From positions 1 through 12,135 of the forward strand of contig CAMDOP010000075.1 in NCBI GenBank assembly GCA_945903675.1: a stretch of DNA of 12,135 nt. The letters run 5' to 3'. Of this stretch, positions 5,165-12,135 are shown piece by piece; position 1 is the first letter of the stretch, and each line of letters opens with the position of its first letter. The notes below the pieces were generated by a model. It made no database searches and was not told the DNA's origin. It saw only the letters and a program-made list of their open reading frames with translations. The stretch comes from Crenothrix polyspora (GTDB lineage Bacteria; Pseudomonadota; Gammaproteobacteria; Methylococcales; Methylomonadaceae). Position numbers and translations under genes: made by a program.

Positions 5165-7993
5165 TTATTTTCCTGAAGATGTTCCGTATAAGGCTGCTTG
5201 AACCACAGCTTTTTGTTGTTCTATATGAATATGGAATTTACCCACAGCTGGAGCCGCTGAAGCGTCTCGACCAGCATAAGTCAAACTGACATCCGTAGGT
5301 AAATTATCAATGAAATGATGCTTCGATTGATACCAAACACCTTGATTCTTAGGCTCTTCCTGACACCAGATAAACTCCTTTAACTGTGGGTATTTTGCTA
5401 TTTCGGCTTTAAACAACTTATCAGGAAATGGATAAAGTTGTTCTATCCTAGCAATGGCGACATGCTGAAGTTGGTCTTGCCTACGGGCCTCTAATAAATC
5501 GTAATAAACTTTACCCGCACATAACACAAAGCGGGTTATTTTTTTGGGATTAACCTTATCTAGTTCTCCTATAATAGGATGAAATTCACCATCAGTTAAA
5601 TCTTCTAACGTTGAAACCGCCATTTTATGCCGTAACAAACTTTTAGGACTCATGACTATCAAAGGTTTTCGATAATTACGCAAAAGCTGACGTCGTAGCA
5701 AATGAAATATTTGCGCCGGTGTGGTTGGCGTACAAACCTGCATATTATGTTCGGCACAAAGCTGTAAATAGCGCTCTAACCTAGCTGAGGAATGCTCTGG
5801 CCCTTGACCTTCATAACCATGAGGTAACAACATCACTAAGCCAGATAAGCGCCCCCATTTTGTTTCACCCGAACTAATAAATTGGTCAATAACGACTTGT
5901 GCGCCATTGGCAAAATCTCCAAACTGAGCTTCCCAAATAACGAGAGTATTGGGCATAGTAGAACTATAACCATATTCGAAACCAAGTACGCCAGCTTCGG
6001 ATAATAAAGAATCAAAAATTTGCGCACGCCCCTGATCTTTGTCTAAATGTCTAATGGGGGTATAGGTTTTATTACTTAATTGATTATGTAATACCGCATG
6101 CCGATGAACAAAAGTGCCCCGACCAACATCTTGTCCCGTTAAGCGCACATGATACTTTTCTAATAAGAGACTGGCATACGCTAAATTTTCAGCAAAGCCC
6201 CAATCTACAGGCAAAGCACCGGCGGCCATTTTGCGACGATTATCCATAACCTTAGCTACACGAGGATGTAATTCAAATCCCGCTGGCAGCCTTTGCATTC
6301 TATCGTTACAGTAACGTAACTGGTCCCTAGAGATAGCGGTATTACAAGGAATATCCCAACTTTTCCCATAGAAATCATGCCATTGATGGGTATAGGAATA
6401 ACTAGAATCTTGTAATACAGGCCTAGATACTACTTGACCGGCATCTAGCAAGTTTTGGTAGTCTTGCGCCATTTGTGTCGATTGATCTAGCGTTATCAAT
6501 GCTTCAGCAATTAGTTTTTGCGCATAAATCATCCGAGTGGTGTTATGTGCACGGATTTTTTTGTACATAAGAGGTTGAGTGGTTGCCGGCTCATCAGCTT
6601 CATTATGACCTAAACGACGATAGCAAACTAAGTCAATCACCACATCTTTATTGAAAGTCATTCTATAATCGAGAGCCAATTTAGTCACAAAAACTACGGC
6701 TTCAGGGTCATCACCATTAACATGAAAGACAGGAGCCTGAATCATACTGGCAACATCTGTGCAGTACAGAGTAGATCTGGCATCCTGAGCATTACTGGTG
6801 GTAAAGCCAATCTGATTATTGATAACTATGTGTACAGTACCACCCGTGTTAAACGCACGGGTTTGAGACATATTCAAAGTTTCCATGACAATGCCCTGCC
6901 CTGAAAAAGCCGCATCTCCATGTATCAAAATAGGAATGACGGTATTTATGCCATCAGGGCCTGCTCTATCTTGACGGGCTTTGACCGAACCTTCAACGAC
7001 CGGATTAATGATTTCTAAATGAGAAGGGTTAAAAGCCAGTGTTAAATGTAATGGGCCGCCAGGGGTTTCCACATCAGAAGAAAAGCCTAAATGATATTTA
7101 ACGTCTCCAGAACTCACACCTGGCGACAGAGTAGACATGCCGGTAAATTCATCAAACAAACTAGCAGGACTTTTACCTAAAATATTAACCAGCACATTTA
7201 AACGACCGCGATGCGCCATGCCAATGACTATCTCTTTAACCCCTTTATCGCCAGCCCCCTGAATGAGCTCATCAAGTATAGGAATTAAAGACTCACCACC
7301 TTCCAAAGAGAAGCGTTTTTGGCCAACAAAGCGATTATGTAAATGACTTTCTATACCTTCGGCTGCTGTGAGTAGTTTCAATAACCAGATTTTTTTATCA
7401 GGAGCTGTTATTAAACTTAGCTTAGAACTTTCTAAACGATTAATTAGCCACCGTCTAATATGGGTATCGACGATATGCATAATCTCAGAACCGATGCTAT
7501 CGCAATAAATACCTTGCAGATTAGCGATGATTTCTCGCAGCGTTAAGTGGTCAACATTGCCAAAAAGAGCGCCAGAATCAAACAGCGTATCCATATCCAA
7601 TTCAGATAGACCGTAATAGGAAGGGTCCATATCCGCAGGTTGTATAGCTGCCTTGCCTAGGGGATTCGTGTTAGCAATCTGATGTCCACGTACACGATAA
7701 TGATTAATTAATCGGGAAACGGATGCTTGTTTTTTGACACTCGCTTCCGTAAAACCTTGTAACTTAGCGAGTCTATCTTGAGATTTAATAGCCAATTGTG
7801 CAAAACGCTCCACGATTGGACTATGCGCCGTCTCGAAGGTATGACCATTATGTATGCTCTTAAATACTTTTTGCCAACTCAGCTCAACTGACTCAGGATT
7901 TTCCAAATAACATTCATATAAATATTCAATGAAACTGGCATTACTGCCTTGTAAAGAGGACGATTCTTGAAACAGTTTAAGCAAGTTACTCAT
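5165..7993 (-). CDS. sucA: 2-oxoglutarate dehydrogenase E1 component
   Basis: 942 residues, matching the family length (about 933). It is the thiamine-diphosphate enzyme that decarboxylates 2-oxoglutarate and succinylates the lipoyl group of SucB in the TCA cycle. The N-terminal segment begins FIEYLYECYLENPESVELSW (21-40), the E1o-type region for binding the complex. Active-site landmarks: GMAHRGRLNVLVNILGK (258-274, His261), HLGFSSDVETPGG (301-313), AFNPSHLEIINPVVEGSVKA (320-339), the ThDP/Mg motif from GDAAFSGQG (359-367) to NNQIGFTTS (392-400), and in the C-terminal half SEAGVLGFEYGYS, WEAQFGDFANGAQVVIDQF and LLPHGYEGQGPEHSSARLER. No lesion is visible. It is the first gene of the minus-strand sucA-sucB-lpd operon; the promoter must lie in 7994-8200. 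Confidence 0.97.
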   Translation of the reverse strand: MSNLLKLFQESSSLQGSNASFIEYLYECYLENPESVELSWQKVFKSIHNGHTFETAHSPIVERFAQLAIKSQDRLAKLQGFTEASVKKQASVSRLINHYRVRGHQIANTNPLGKAAIQPADMDPSYYGLSELDMDTLFDSGALFGNVDHLTLREIIANLQGIYCDSIGSEIMHIVDTHIRRWLINRLESSKLSLITAPDKKIWLLKLLTAAEGIESHLHNRFVGQKRFSLEGGESLIPILDELIQGAGDKGVKEIVIGMAHRGRLNVLVNILGKSPASLFDEFTGMSTLSPGVSSGDVKYHLGFSSDVETPGGPLHLTLAFNPSHLEIINPVVEGSVKARQDRAGPDGINTVIPILIHGDAAFSGQGIVMETLNMSQTRAFNTGGTVHIVINNQIGFTTSNAQDARSTLYCTDVASMIQAPVFHVNGDDPEAVVFVTKLALDYRMTFNKDVVIDLVCYRRLGHNEADEPATTQPLMYKKIRAHNTTRMIYAQKLIAEALITLDQSTQMAQDYQNLLDAGQVVSRPVLQDSSYSYTHQWHDFYGKSWDIPCNTAISRDQLRYCNDRMQRLPAGFELHPRVAKVMDNRRKMAAGALPVDWGFAENLAYASLLLEKYHVRLTGQDVGRGTFVHRHAVLHNQLSNKTYTPIRHLDKDQGRAQIFDSLLSEAGVLGFEYGYSSTMPNTLVIWEAQFGDFANGAQVVIDQFISSGETKWGRLSGLVMLLPHGYEGQGPEHSSARLERYLQLCAEHNMQVCTPTTPAQIFHLLRRQLLRNYRKPLIVMSPKSLLRHKMAVSTLEDLTDGEFHPIIGELDKVNPKKITRFVLCAGKVYYDLLEARRQDQLQHVAIARIEQLYPFPDKLFKAEIAKYPQLKEFIWCQEEPKNQGVWYQSKHHFIDNLPTDVSLTYAGRDASAAPAVGKFHIHIEQQKAVVQAALYGTSSGK

Positions 7994-8303
7994 CAGATAT
8001 CCAAATTTATTCCGTATGTTCTAGCGTTATATTAATAGCTGATATCATACATTGCTAATCTTTTATAAAATTACTTGACAGATGTTAGGTTAAAACGTTT
8101 AAAACGTCTTAATGTTGTAGCTAAATGTAACCATATGAGCATCTAATCTTTAGAAACGCAGTGATCCTAAAGATACTATAACTAAGAAAAATGAACCTAA
8201 TTATAACAAGCCTTCAACATTAAAATTGTTTGCGCAATTATTATGAAATTTGACATATTATTTCTTAATGGTAAATAAAACATTTATCCACGAGGGCATT
8301 AAG
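7994..8303. promoter_or_regulatory. Divergent intergenic region between sucA and the membrane-protein gene
   Basis: This AT-rich 310-nt stretch must hold the sucA operon promoter (minus) and the promoter of the divergent gene (plus). On the plus strand two TTGACA boxes are seen: 8075-8080, with TTTAAA at 8098-8103 after 17 nt, and 8250-8255, with TAAATA at 8272-8277 after 16 nt. The second would put the start of transcription just before the GAGGG and ATG at 8304. For sucA no convincing -35/-10 pair stands out, although AT-rich TATAAA- and TATAAT-like boxes are present. An exact tandem 9-mer TTAAAACGT occurs at 8090-8098 and 8099-8107. Confidence 0.4.
8090..8107. repeat. Perfect tandem 9-bp repeat, possible operator
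   Basis: TTAAAACGT occurs twice without a gap (8090-8098, 8099-8107), about 100 nt upstream of the sucA start. It overlaps the spacer and -10 of a plus-strand promoter candidate. Direct repeats of near one helical turn are a common layout for regulator binding, but no regulator can be named. Confidence 0.35.
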
Positions 8304-8849
8304 ATGACAATAGAAAGCAGTTATTTAACCGTCCCCTATGATAATGCGGTCTCTGCCATACTTATAGGTATAGATCGTGACGTGGAAAAGGGGCAAGGTG
8401 TTTTAACGCTAGGCCTTGGTTTAGTAATGTTATCCTCTACTTTTGCCCCAATTGCACCACCAACAGTCATACTTCCCATAGTCGCTGTTATTTTTGCTTG
8501 TTCTGCGGGCTATGCACGAATAAATTATCATCGCATGGAACACAAACTCTCTGCATCAATGGCCGCCATTGACTACCACGACATGGCTAAACTAAAAGCT
8601 ATAGCCAATGTATTTAAACAATACCCAATGCCTAGTTTGATCGATTCCCTTAATCCAGCTAAGAACCTTGTACGCACCTGGAAAAGCGTCTTAGGTGGCA
8701 TATTAATTAATCCTTTTTGGATGCCCATTTTCTATATGATGGGCATGCAAATTAAAGAAGAAGCCAATCTGGGGATTTTGGCTCAGGTTATTATTGAAGT
8801 CGAAAAAAAGCTGGCTCCTGCTCTCATTAAAAACGACTCTAAACAATAA
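8304..8849 (+). CDS. Hypothetical membrane protein
   Basis: 181 residues from the ATG at 8304, chosen because GAGGG (8292-8296) lies 7 nt upstream. An in-frame TTG at 8250 is part of a TTGACA promoter box, and the ATG at 8268 lacks a ribosome binding site. I do not recognise a family. Residues about 33-72 form a long hydrophobic stretch (GVLTLGLGLVMLSSTFAPIA onward, then a VILPIVAVIFACSAG stretch) that would make a two-helix hairpin with a proline-rich turn (FAPIAPP). A third hydrophobic stretch lies near 129-150 (LGGILINPFWMPIFYMMGM). The middle (about 73-125) is polar and rich in H, K and M, and the C-terminus (151-181) looks like an amphipathic helix ending in KNDSKQ. There is no signal peptide. 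The gene diverges from sucA and converges on the amidohydrolase gene; neither neighbour suggests a job. Confidence 0.7.
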   Translation: MTIESSYLTVPYDNAVSAILIGIDRDVEKGQGVLTLGLGLVMLSSTFAPIAPPTVILPIVAVIFACSAGYARINYHRMEHKLSASMAAIDYHDMAKLKAIANVFKQYPMPSLIDSLNPAKNLVRTWKSVLGGILINPFWMPIFYMMGMQIKEEANLGILAQVIIEVEKKLAPALIKNDSKQ

Positions 8850-8880
8850 CCGCCGTCGATTTAATCAGTCATCACGGCCT

Positions 8881-10068
8881 CTATAAGAAATCAGACTTAG
8901 CCATCACTATTTCTACTAAATTTACCCAATAAGCCGCACCTATCACTAATATTTCATCGTTAAAATCATAATGGGGATTATGTAATAAACAGCTATTTTC
9001 TGAAGAGCCATTGCCTATCCAGATATAACAACCCGGTTTTTCCTGCAACATAAAAGCAAAGTCTTCTGAGCCCATACTTGCTATCGGCTGCCTATCAACG
9101 CCAAATTCACCGGCTACGGCTATAGCAGCTTGCAGAGCCAACTCTGTTTCCGCTACGGTATTAAAAGTCACTGGATAACCTGGATTTTCTGGATTGAAGT
9201 AAAGCTCTGCACTCACTTCGAAACTCTCACAAACGCCCTTAACTATCTGGGTAATTTTATCGGCAATGGTCTTTTGAATCTCAGTGTTAAAGCAACGGAA
9301 AGTACCTCTTAGCAACACCGACTCCGGCAGTGCATTCCAAGTATTACCCGCATGTATTTGGGTAATACTAACGACCGCAGGATCAGCAGGATTAAGGGTG
9401 CGACTAACTATAGTCTGTAAGGCTGTTATCAATTGGGCAGCAGCAATAATGGCATCATTACCCAAATGAGGCATAGCCGCATGAGTTGCCTGTCCTGTGA
9501 CAATGATTTCAAAACAATCAAATGAAGCCATCATTGCACCCGGCTTAACGGCAAAATGTCCTAGGGGAATATCAGGGAAATTATGTAAGCCAAAAACGCT
9601 GTCAGCAGGAAACTGTTCAAACAAGCCATCATCAATCATCTGCTTGGCGCCGGCGCGACCTTCTTCAGCAGGTTGAAAAATAAAGTAGACCGTACCATCA
9701 AAGTTGGGATGCTGAGCCAAGTAACTTGCAGCACCTAATAGCATCGCGCTATGGCCATCATGGCCACAAGCATGCATTTTTCCGTCATGACTGGATTTGT
9801 AGGCAAAGGTATTTTGTTCTTGTATGAACAAAGCATCCATATCTGCCCGTAACGCTATTTTCTTAGTACTAGTTCCGGCAGAAAGGATAGCGACAACCCC
9901 GGTTTTACCCAAACCTTGATGCACCTCCAAACCAAAACCAGCCAACTTATCAGCAATAAATTGCGCGGTTTGGGTTTCCTCAAACGCCGTTTCAGGAAAC
10001 TGATGCAGATGTTGTCGCCACTCACGCATGAGGGGTTGTAAGGATTGTAGCTTGTGTACTATAGACAT
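8881..10068 (-). CDS. M20-family amidohydrolase (N-acyl amino acid / hippurate hydrolase type)
   Basis: 395 residues, the usual length of the M20D amidohydrolases, which are cytoplasmic dinuclear metal enzymes that cleave N-acyl groups from amino acids (hippurate, N-acetyl- or indole-acetyl amino acids). The motifs are complete: RQHLHQFPETAFEE (18-31), LRADMDAL (73-80), HACGHDGHSAMLLGAA (99-114) with metal ligands Cys101 and His103, QPAEEGRAGA (132-141) with catalytic and ligand Glu135/136, GLHNFPDIPLG (160-170) with His162, the dimerisation lid starting near FEIIVTGQATHAAMP (186-200), and MGSEDFAFMLQ with a final histidine in LLHNPHYDFND (361-371). There is no signal peptide. It is transcribed alone and convergent with the membrane-protein gene 31 nt away; no clear terminator lies between them. 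The substrate cannot be chosen from sequence alone. Confidence 0.93.
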   Translation of the reverse strand: MSIVHKLQSLQPLMREWRQHLHQFPETAFEETQTAQFIADKLAGFGLEVHQGLGKTGVVAILSAGTSTKKIALRADMDALFIQEQNTFAYKSSHDGKMHACGHDGHSAMLLGAASYLAQHPNFDGTVYFIFQPAEEGRAGAKQMIDDGLFEQFPADSVFGLHNFPDIPLGHFAVKPGAMMASFDCFEIIVTGQATHAAMPHLGNDAIIAAAQLITALQTIVSRTLNPADPAVVSITQIHAGNTWNALPESVLLRGTFRCFNTEIQKTIADKITQIVKGVCESFEVSAELYFNPENPGYPVTFNTVAETELALQAAIAVAGEFGVDRQPIASMGSEDFAFMLQEKPGCYIWIGNGSSENSCLLHNPHYDFNDEILVIGAAYWVNLVEIVMAKSDFL

Positions 10069-10157
10069 AGAATTAATTTAATATGGGCTGGGCGACATCT
10101 TTTTATAACCCAACATGTTTCGACCGTGTATTGAGTTAATAATAAAGATATTAACCC

Positions 10158-10171
10158 AAGCAATATTGCTT
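10158..10171. repeat. 14-bp perfect palindrome
   Basis: AAGCAATATTGCTT is a perfect palindrome followed by TT in the gap between the amidohydrolase and the YecR-like fragment. It could be an operator upstream of the amidohydrolase gene or a chance AT-rich palindrome. Nothing else is identifiable in 10069-10208. Confidence 0.25.
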
Positions 10172-10208
10172 TTAAATCCAAACTCAACTACTTTGAAAAT
10201 TCGTAGGC

Positions 10209-10562
10209 GTGACCACCTATTGTATAACGAAGCGTGACGGGGTTTGCAACCCCGTCACTCACGTTTCAAAAATATTAAAACATCCAAATGTTTCAGTCGG
10301 GGTTGCAAACCCGGACCGGCAGGGATGGATGGATGGTACGTTCAAATTATCTTATGAATATGGCTTATTTGAAGCGCCTCAACTAAATGCGCAGCAAGGC
10401 TTGATTGCCGCAAAACAACGTTGCTCTGCTTGGGGATACACAAGCGCTGATCCTTTTGGAGGATCAACTCAGGCCTGTATTAATTCAACCCATAACGGTT
10501 GTAACCGATGGCTAGTTTCTATTGAATATCAATGTGCTGGAGGATCGCATCCTTTAAATTAA
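10209..10562 (+). pseudogene. YecR-like lipoprotein, 5' end lost
   Basis: The part from about 10329 reads MDGTFKLSYEYGLFEAPQLN, then QQGLIAAKQRCSAWGYTSAD, PFGG, and ends with WLVSIEYQC. This matches the mature domain of YecR-family lipoproteins (DGTVxLSYEYGxFE, CxxWGYxxAxPFGG, VxxxYQC), including the paired cysteines. YecR proteins begin with a lipoprotein signal peptide and a lipobox Cys, and none is present here. The upstream open reading (10209-10328, GTG start) is instead the translation of two inverted palindromes. The protein, if made, could not be exported as a lipoprotein. A start at ATG 10329 with AGGGA just before it would give a 77-residue cytosolic fragment. The domain itself is intact, so the break is probably recent. 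YecR function is poorly known; in E. coli it is linked to the flagellar regulon. Confidence 0.65.
10236..10317. repeat. Pair of inverted palindromes (REPIN-like) at the yecR break
   Basis: The first palindrome (10236-10256) has stem GACGGGGTT/AACCCCGTC with loop TGC. The second (about 10296-10317) is the related core in opposite orientation, with GGGTT/AACCC arms around TGCA. They are separated by about 40 nt containing a small ACAT/ATGT hairpin. Two REP palindromes in inverted orientation form the REPIN layout mobilised by RAYT transposases; no RAYT gene is in the window. Homology to YecR begins about 20 nt after the second palindrome. Confidence 0.55.
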
Positions 10563-10773
10563 AAAGGCGACGGGACTACTACGTCACAAGACAAAACGAA
10601 AAGGGGCTGGAAAAAAGGATGATGTAACAATAAAAGTACGGTACTAATTATTTCGTTATACAATGAAACTTTGATTTAACCTAGCCCAAATAGACTCTTG
10701 CATCAACTTAATAAAGGCAGCGTTAATTGAAACTAACTATAAAACCTCTATATTGGATCCCAGAGAAAAATAG
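10563..10773. other. Intergenic stretch without identifiable gene
   Basis: These 211 nt between the YecR-like fragment and the MITE-like element contain no convincing gene, RNA or terminator. The minus strand has a short open stretch around 10670-10735 that could be the tail of an old transposase, but this is too weak to call. Confidence 0.4.
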
Positions 10774-10974
10774 ACGGCCGTACGGCGGATTAATGTAAGG
10801 TGGATTCGGAGCGATAGCGACAATCCACCACAAACAGAGGTGTAAACTGACCCACACCTGGATTTTTCTTCGTGAGATTTTTCTATTGTTTTCGATATTG
10901 CGTATGTGCTGCGGTTTGCTAGCGCGAAACCGCCCTACGACTTACTGACTTACATTAATCCGCCGTACGGCCGT
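10774..10974. mobile_element. MITE-like element with perfect 26-bp terminal inverted repeats
   Basis: The left end begins ACGGCCGTACGGCGGATTAA (10774-10793) and continues to 10799; the right end, 10949-10974, is its exact reverse complement over 26 bp. The 201-bp element encodes nothing. Inside it are two more hairpins: GGTGGATT/AATCCACC (10799-10806 and 10822-10829) and GCGGTTT/AAACCGC (10911-10917 and 10927-10933). No clear target-site duplication flanks it. It ends 19 nt before the multicopper oxidase start, so it probably replaces or supplies that gene's upstream region. The internal GGATT and CGGTTT hairpins resemble dispersed REP units, so the element may be a composite of repeats. Confidence 0.75.
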
Positions 10975-10993
10975 TGTCTGAGTACACATCACA

Positions 10994-12025
10994 ATGAAGC
11001 ATATTTCCAAACCTTCGCTAATATTGCGTAATCTTTCCCGTCGGCGCTTCATTGAAGGGCTGGCCTCTGGCGGTATCCTATTAGTGCTATCGCCGTGGAT
11101 CAAAACGGCTCAAGCCAAGGAAACAGCGCGGCTCGCCGTGATACTTACCGGCACGGAGTTTGACCTTACGATAGCGGAAACCCCCGTCAACTATACCGGT
11201 GCGAAACGTATGGGAACCACCATTAATGGTTCGATTCCGGCGCCGACACTGCGCTGGCGAGAGGGGGATACGGTGACGCTTCGCGTCACCAACCGCCTCG
11301 CCGAGGAAACCTCAATTCATTGGCACGGTATCCTCCCGCCTTATCAAATGGATGGGGTGCCGGGTATAAGTTTTAAAGGCATCGCGCCGGGGGAAACTTT
11401 CGCCTATCGCTTCAAGTTACAACAATCCGGCACCTACTGGTACCACTCCCATTCCGGCATGCAGGAGCAGACCGGATTGTACGGCGCGATCATCGTTGAC
11501 CCGATTGGCGCCGACCCGATCCGAGCCGATCGCGACTACGTGGTGCAGCTGTCCGACTGGACCGACGAAGACCCGATGCGGGTCTTCGATAAGCTCATGA
11601 ACCGAAGCGACTACTACAACTTCAACCAGCAGACGGCTGTCGATTTCTTTCATGATGCGGCTGGTGAGGGAGTTGTATCGGCTATCCAAAAACGGCATAT
11701 GTGGAACATGATGCGCATGAATATGACCGACCTGTCGGACATTTCTGCCTATACCTACACTTACCTGATGAACGGCACTTCACCGGCCGGTAACTGGACC
11801 GGGCTGTTCCGTCCTGGCGAGAAGGTGCGACTGCGCTTCATCAACTCAGGCGCGATGACGTTTTTCGATGTGCGCATACCTGGTCTCAAGATGTCAGTGG
11901 TTCAGACCGACGGACAGAACGTTGAGCCAGTCACGGTGGACGAATTCCGCATCGGACCAGCCGAGACCTACGATGTCATCGTTACCCCCGGAAATTGTCA
12001 ATGTAGTTGTCGCCTCGGCTGTTAA
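10994..12025 (+). pseudogene. copA: Multicopper oxidase, CopA-like copper resistance protein, 3' truncated
   Basis: The remaining 343 residues start with a Tat signal: LSRRRFIEGLASGGILLVLS (14-33), followed by a TAQA cleavage-type site near 38-41. The protein is therefore meant for folded export to the periplasm, where CopA/PcoA oxidise or bind copper. The first cupredoxin domain holds SIHWHG (107-112) and TYWYHSHSG (147-155), the first two of the four His pairs of the T2/T3 copper centre. The second domain includes the YLMNGTSP and FRPGEKVRLRFINSGAMTFF segments. Homology breaks after AETYDVIVTP (323-332), at about 11989; the last eleven residues (GNCQCSCRLGC) are foreign. Full CopA proteins are about 560-620 residues, and the missing part carries the HPxHLHG and HCH motifs, so the product cannot be an active oxidase. 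The gene is visibly GC-richer than its neighbours, a sign of transfer. The MITE-like element sits right before its start, and no good Shine-Dalgarno is seen. Confidence 0.88.
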
Positions 12026-12135
12026 AACTTATGCTACTTTTCTTGCCTGAATATCTATATCTTGGACATCAGCTTCTTTGGCTTTATCTGGATTAAGGTG
12101 AACCTTTTCGATTCTTTGCCAATTACGTGTACTTC
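11990..12135 (-). mobile_element. Probable insertion sequence, left end inside copA (partial)
   Basis: From about 11990 the sequence drops abruptly in GC content and no longer matches the multicopper oxidase. The new sequence begins GGAAATTGTCAATGTAG and contains the end of a minus-strand reading frame about 40 nt in, the usual layout of an insertion sequence with a short terminal repeat followed by the transposase stop. Only one end is in the window, so the terminal repeats and any target duplication cannot be checked. Confidence 0.55.
12029..12135 (-). CDS. C-terminal end of a possible transposase, runs off the window
   Basis: The minus-strand frame is open from the right edge to a TAA at 12029-12031, giving 34 complete codons: STRNWQRIEKVHLNPDKAKE then ADVQDIDIQARKVA. 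It is charged and helical, as transposase tails often are, and it sits at the edge of DNA inserted into copA. I cannot assign an IS family from this tail. Its identity rests mainly on context. Confidence 0.4.
   Translation of the reverse strand, partial: STRNWQRIEKVHLNPDKAKEADVQDIDIQARKVA

Noticed and set aside
8850..8880. Possible bidirectional terminator between the convergent genes
   Set aside because: Only a 5-bp GCCGT/ACGGC stem with a 19-nt loop is present and there is no T-run.
10236..10317. Possible CRISPR-like repeats
   Set aside because: There are only two units, they are in inverted orientation and are palindromic; there is no regular spacer pattern and no cas gene.
10660..10740. 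Minus-strand stretch resembling the tail of a transposase (AAFIKLMQESIW)
   Set aside because: It is too short and too weakly similar to separate from chance; no terminal repeat or further coding sequence supports it.
11417..11698. Minus-strand open frame inside copA
   Set aside because: It is antisense to conserved copper-oxidase sequence and is a by-product of the high GC content.

Overview
The window looks like accessory and housekeeping DNA from a gammaproteobacterium with an AT-rich core genome. The sucA-sucB-lpd gene order, the M20 amidohydrolase, the integron and the many small hairpin repeats fit this. The repeat style (palindromes built on CATAGGATGTGC, GGTGGATT and GCGGTTT cores) recalls Methylococcales methanotrophs, but that is an impression from memory and not a proof.

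Region 1 (1-2196) is a small chromosomal integron. On the minus strand at 48-185 lies the N-terminus of an integron integrase (intI), broken after about 23 residues of recognisable homology. A presumptive attI follows near 306. Two cassettes point away from it. Cassette 1 carries two overlapping genes: a soluble peptidoglycan-glycosyltransferase (GT51) domain protein and a nucleotidyltransferase; it ends in a well-formed attC site (1570-1664). Cassette 2 carries one small protein built from two copies of a PYGVRxYxDW unit and ends in a second, different attC (about 2110-2196). With intI broken, the array is probably frozen unless an integrase acts in trans.

Region 2 (2197-8303) begins with hairpin repeats and then a minus-strand operon for the 2-oxoglutarate dehydrogenase complex: sucA (E1), sucB (E2) and an Lpd-like flavoprotein (E3 position), spaced 1 and 4 nt apart. 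E1 and E2 look canonical. The Lpd-like protein keeps the FAD and NAD folds but has lost both redox-active cysteines and the catalytic histidine, so it should not work as a normal dihydrolipoamide dehydrogenase.

Region 3 (8304-10068) has an unrecognised small membrane protein gene convergent with an M20-family amidohydrolase gene.

Region 4 (10069-12135) is disrupted DNA: a YecR-like gene whose 5' end is replaced by a pair of inverted palindromes, a 201-bp MITE-like element with perfect 26-bp terminal inverted repeats, and a clearly GC-richer multicopper oxidase gene (CopA-like). The oxidase gene is cut off after two thirds of its coding sequence, most likely by an insertion sequence whose transposase C-terminus runs off the right edge.

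The best candidates for something undescribed are the two-gene integron cassette (GT51 domain plus nucleotidyltransferase) and the Lpd-like protein without active-site residues.
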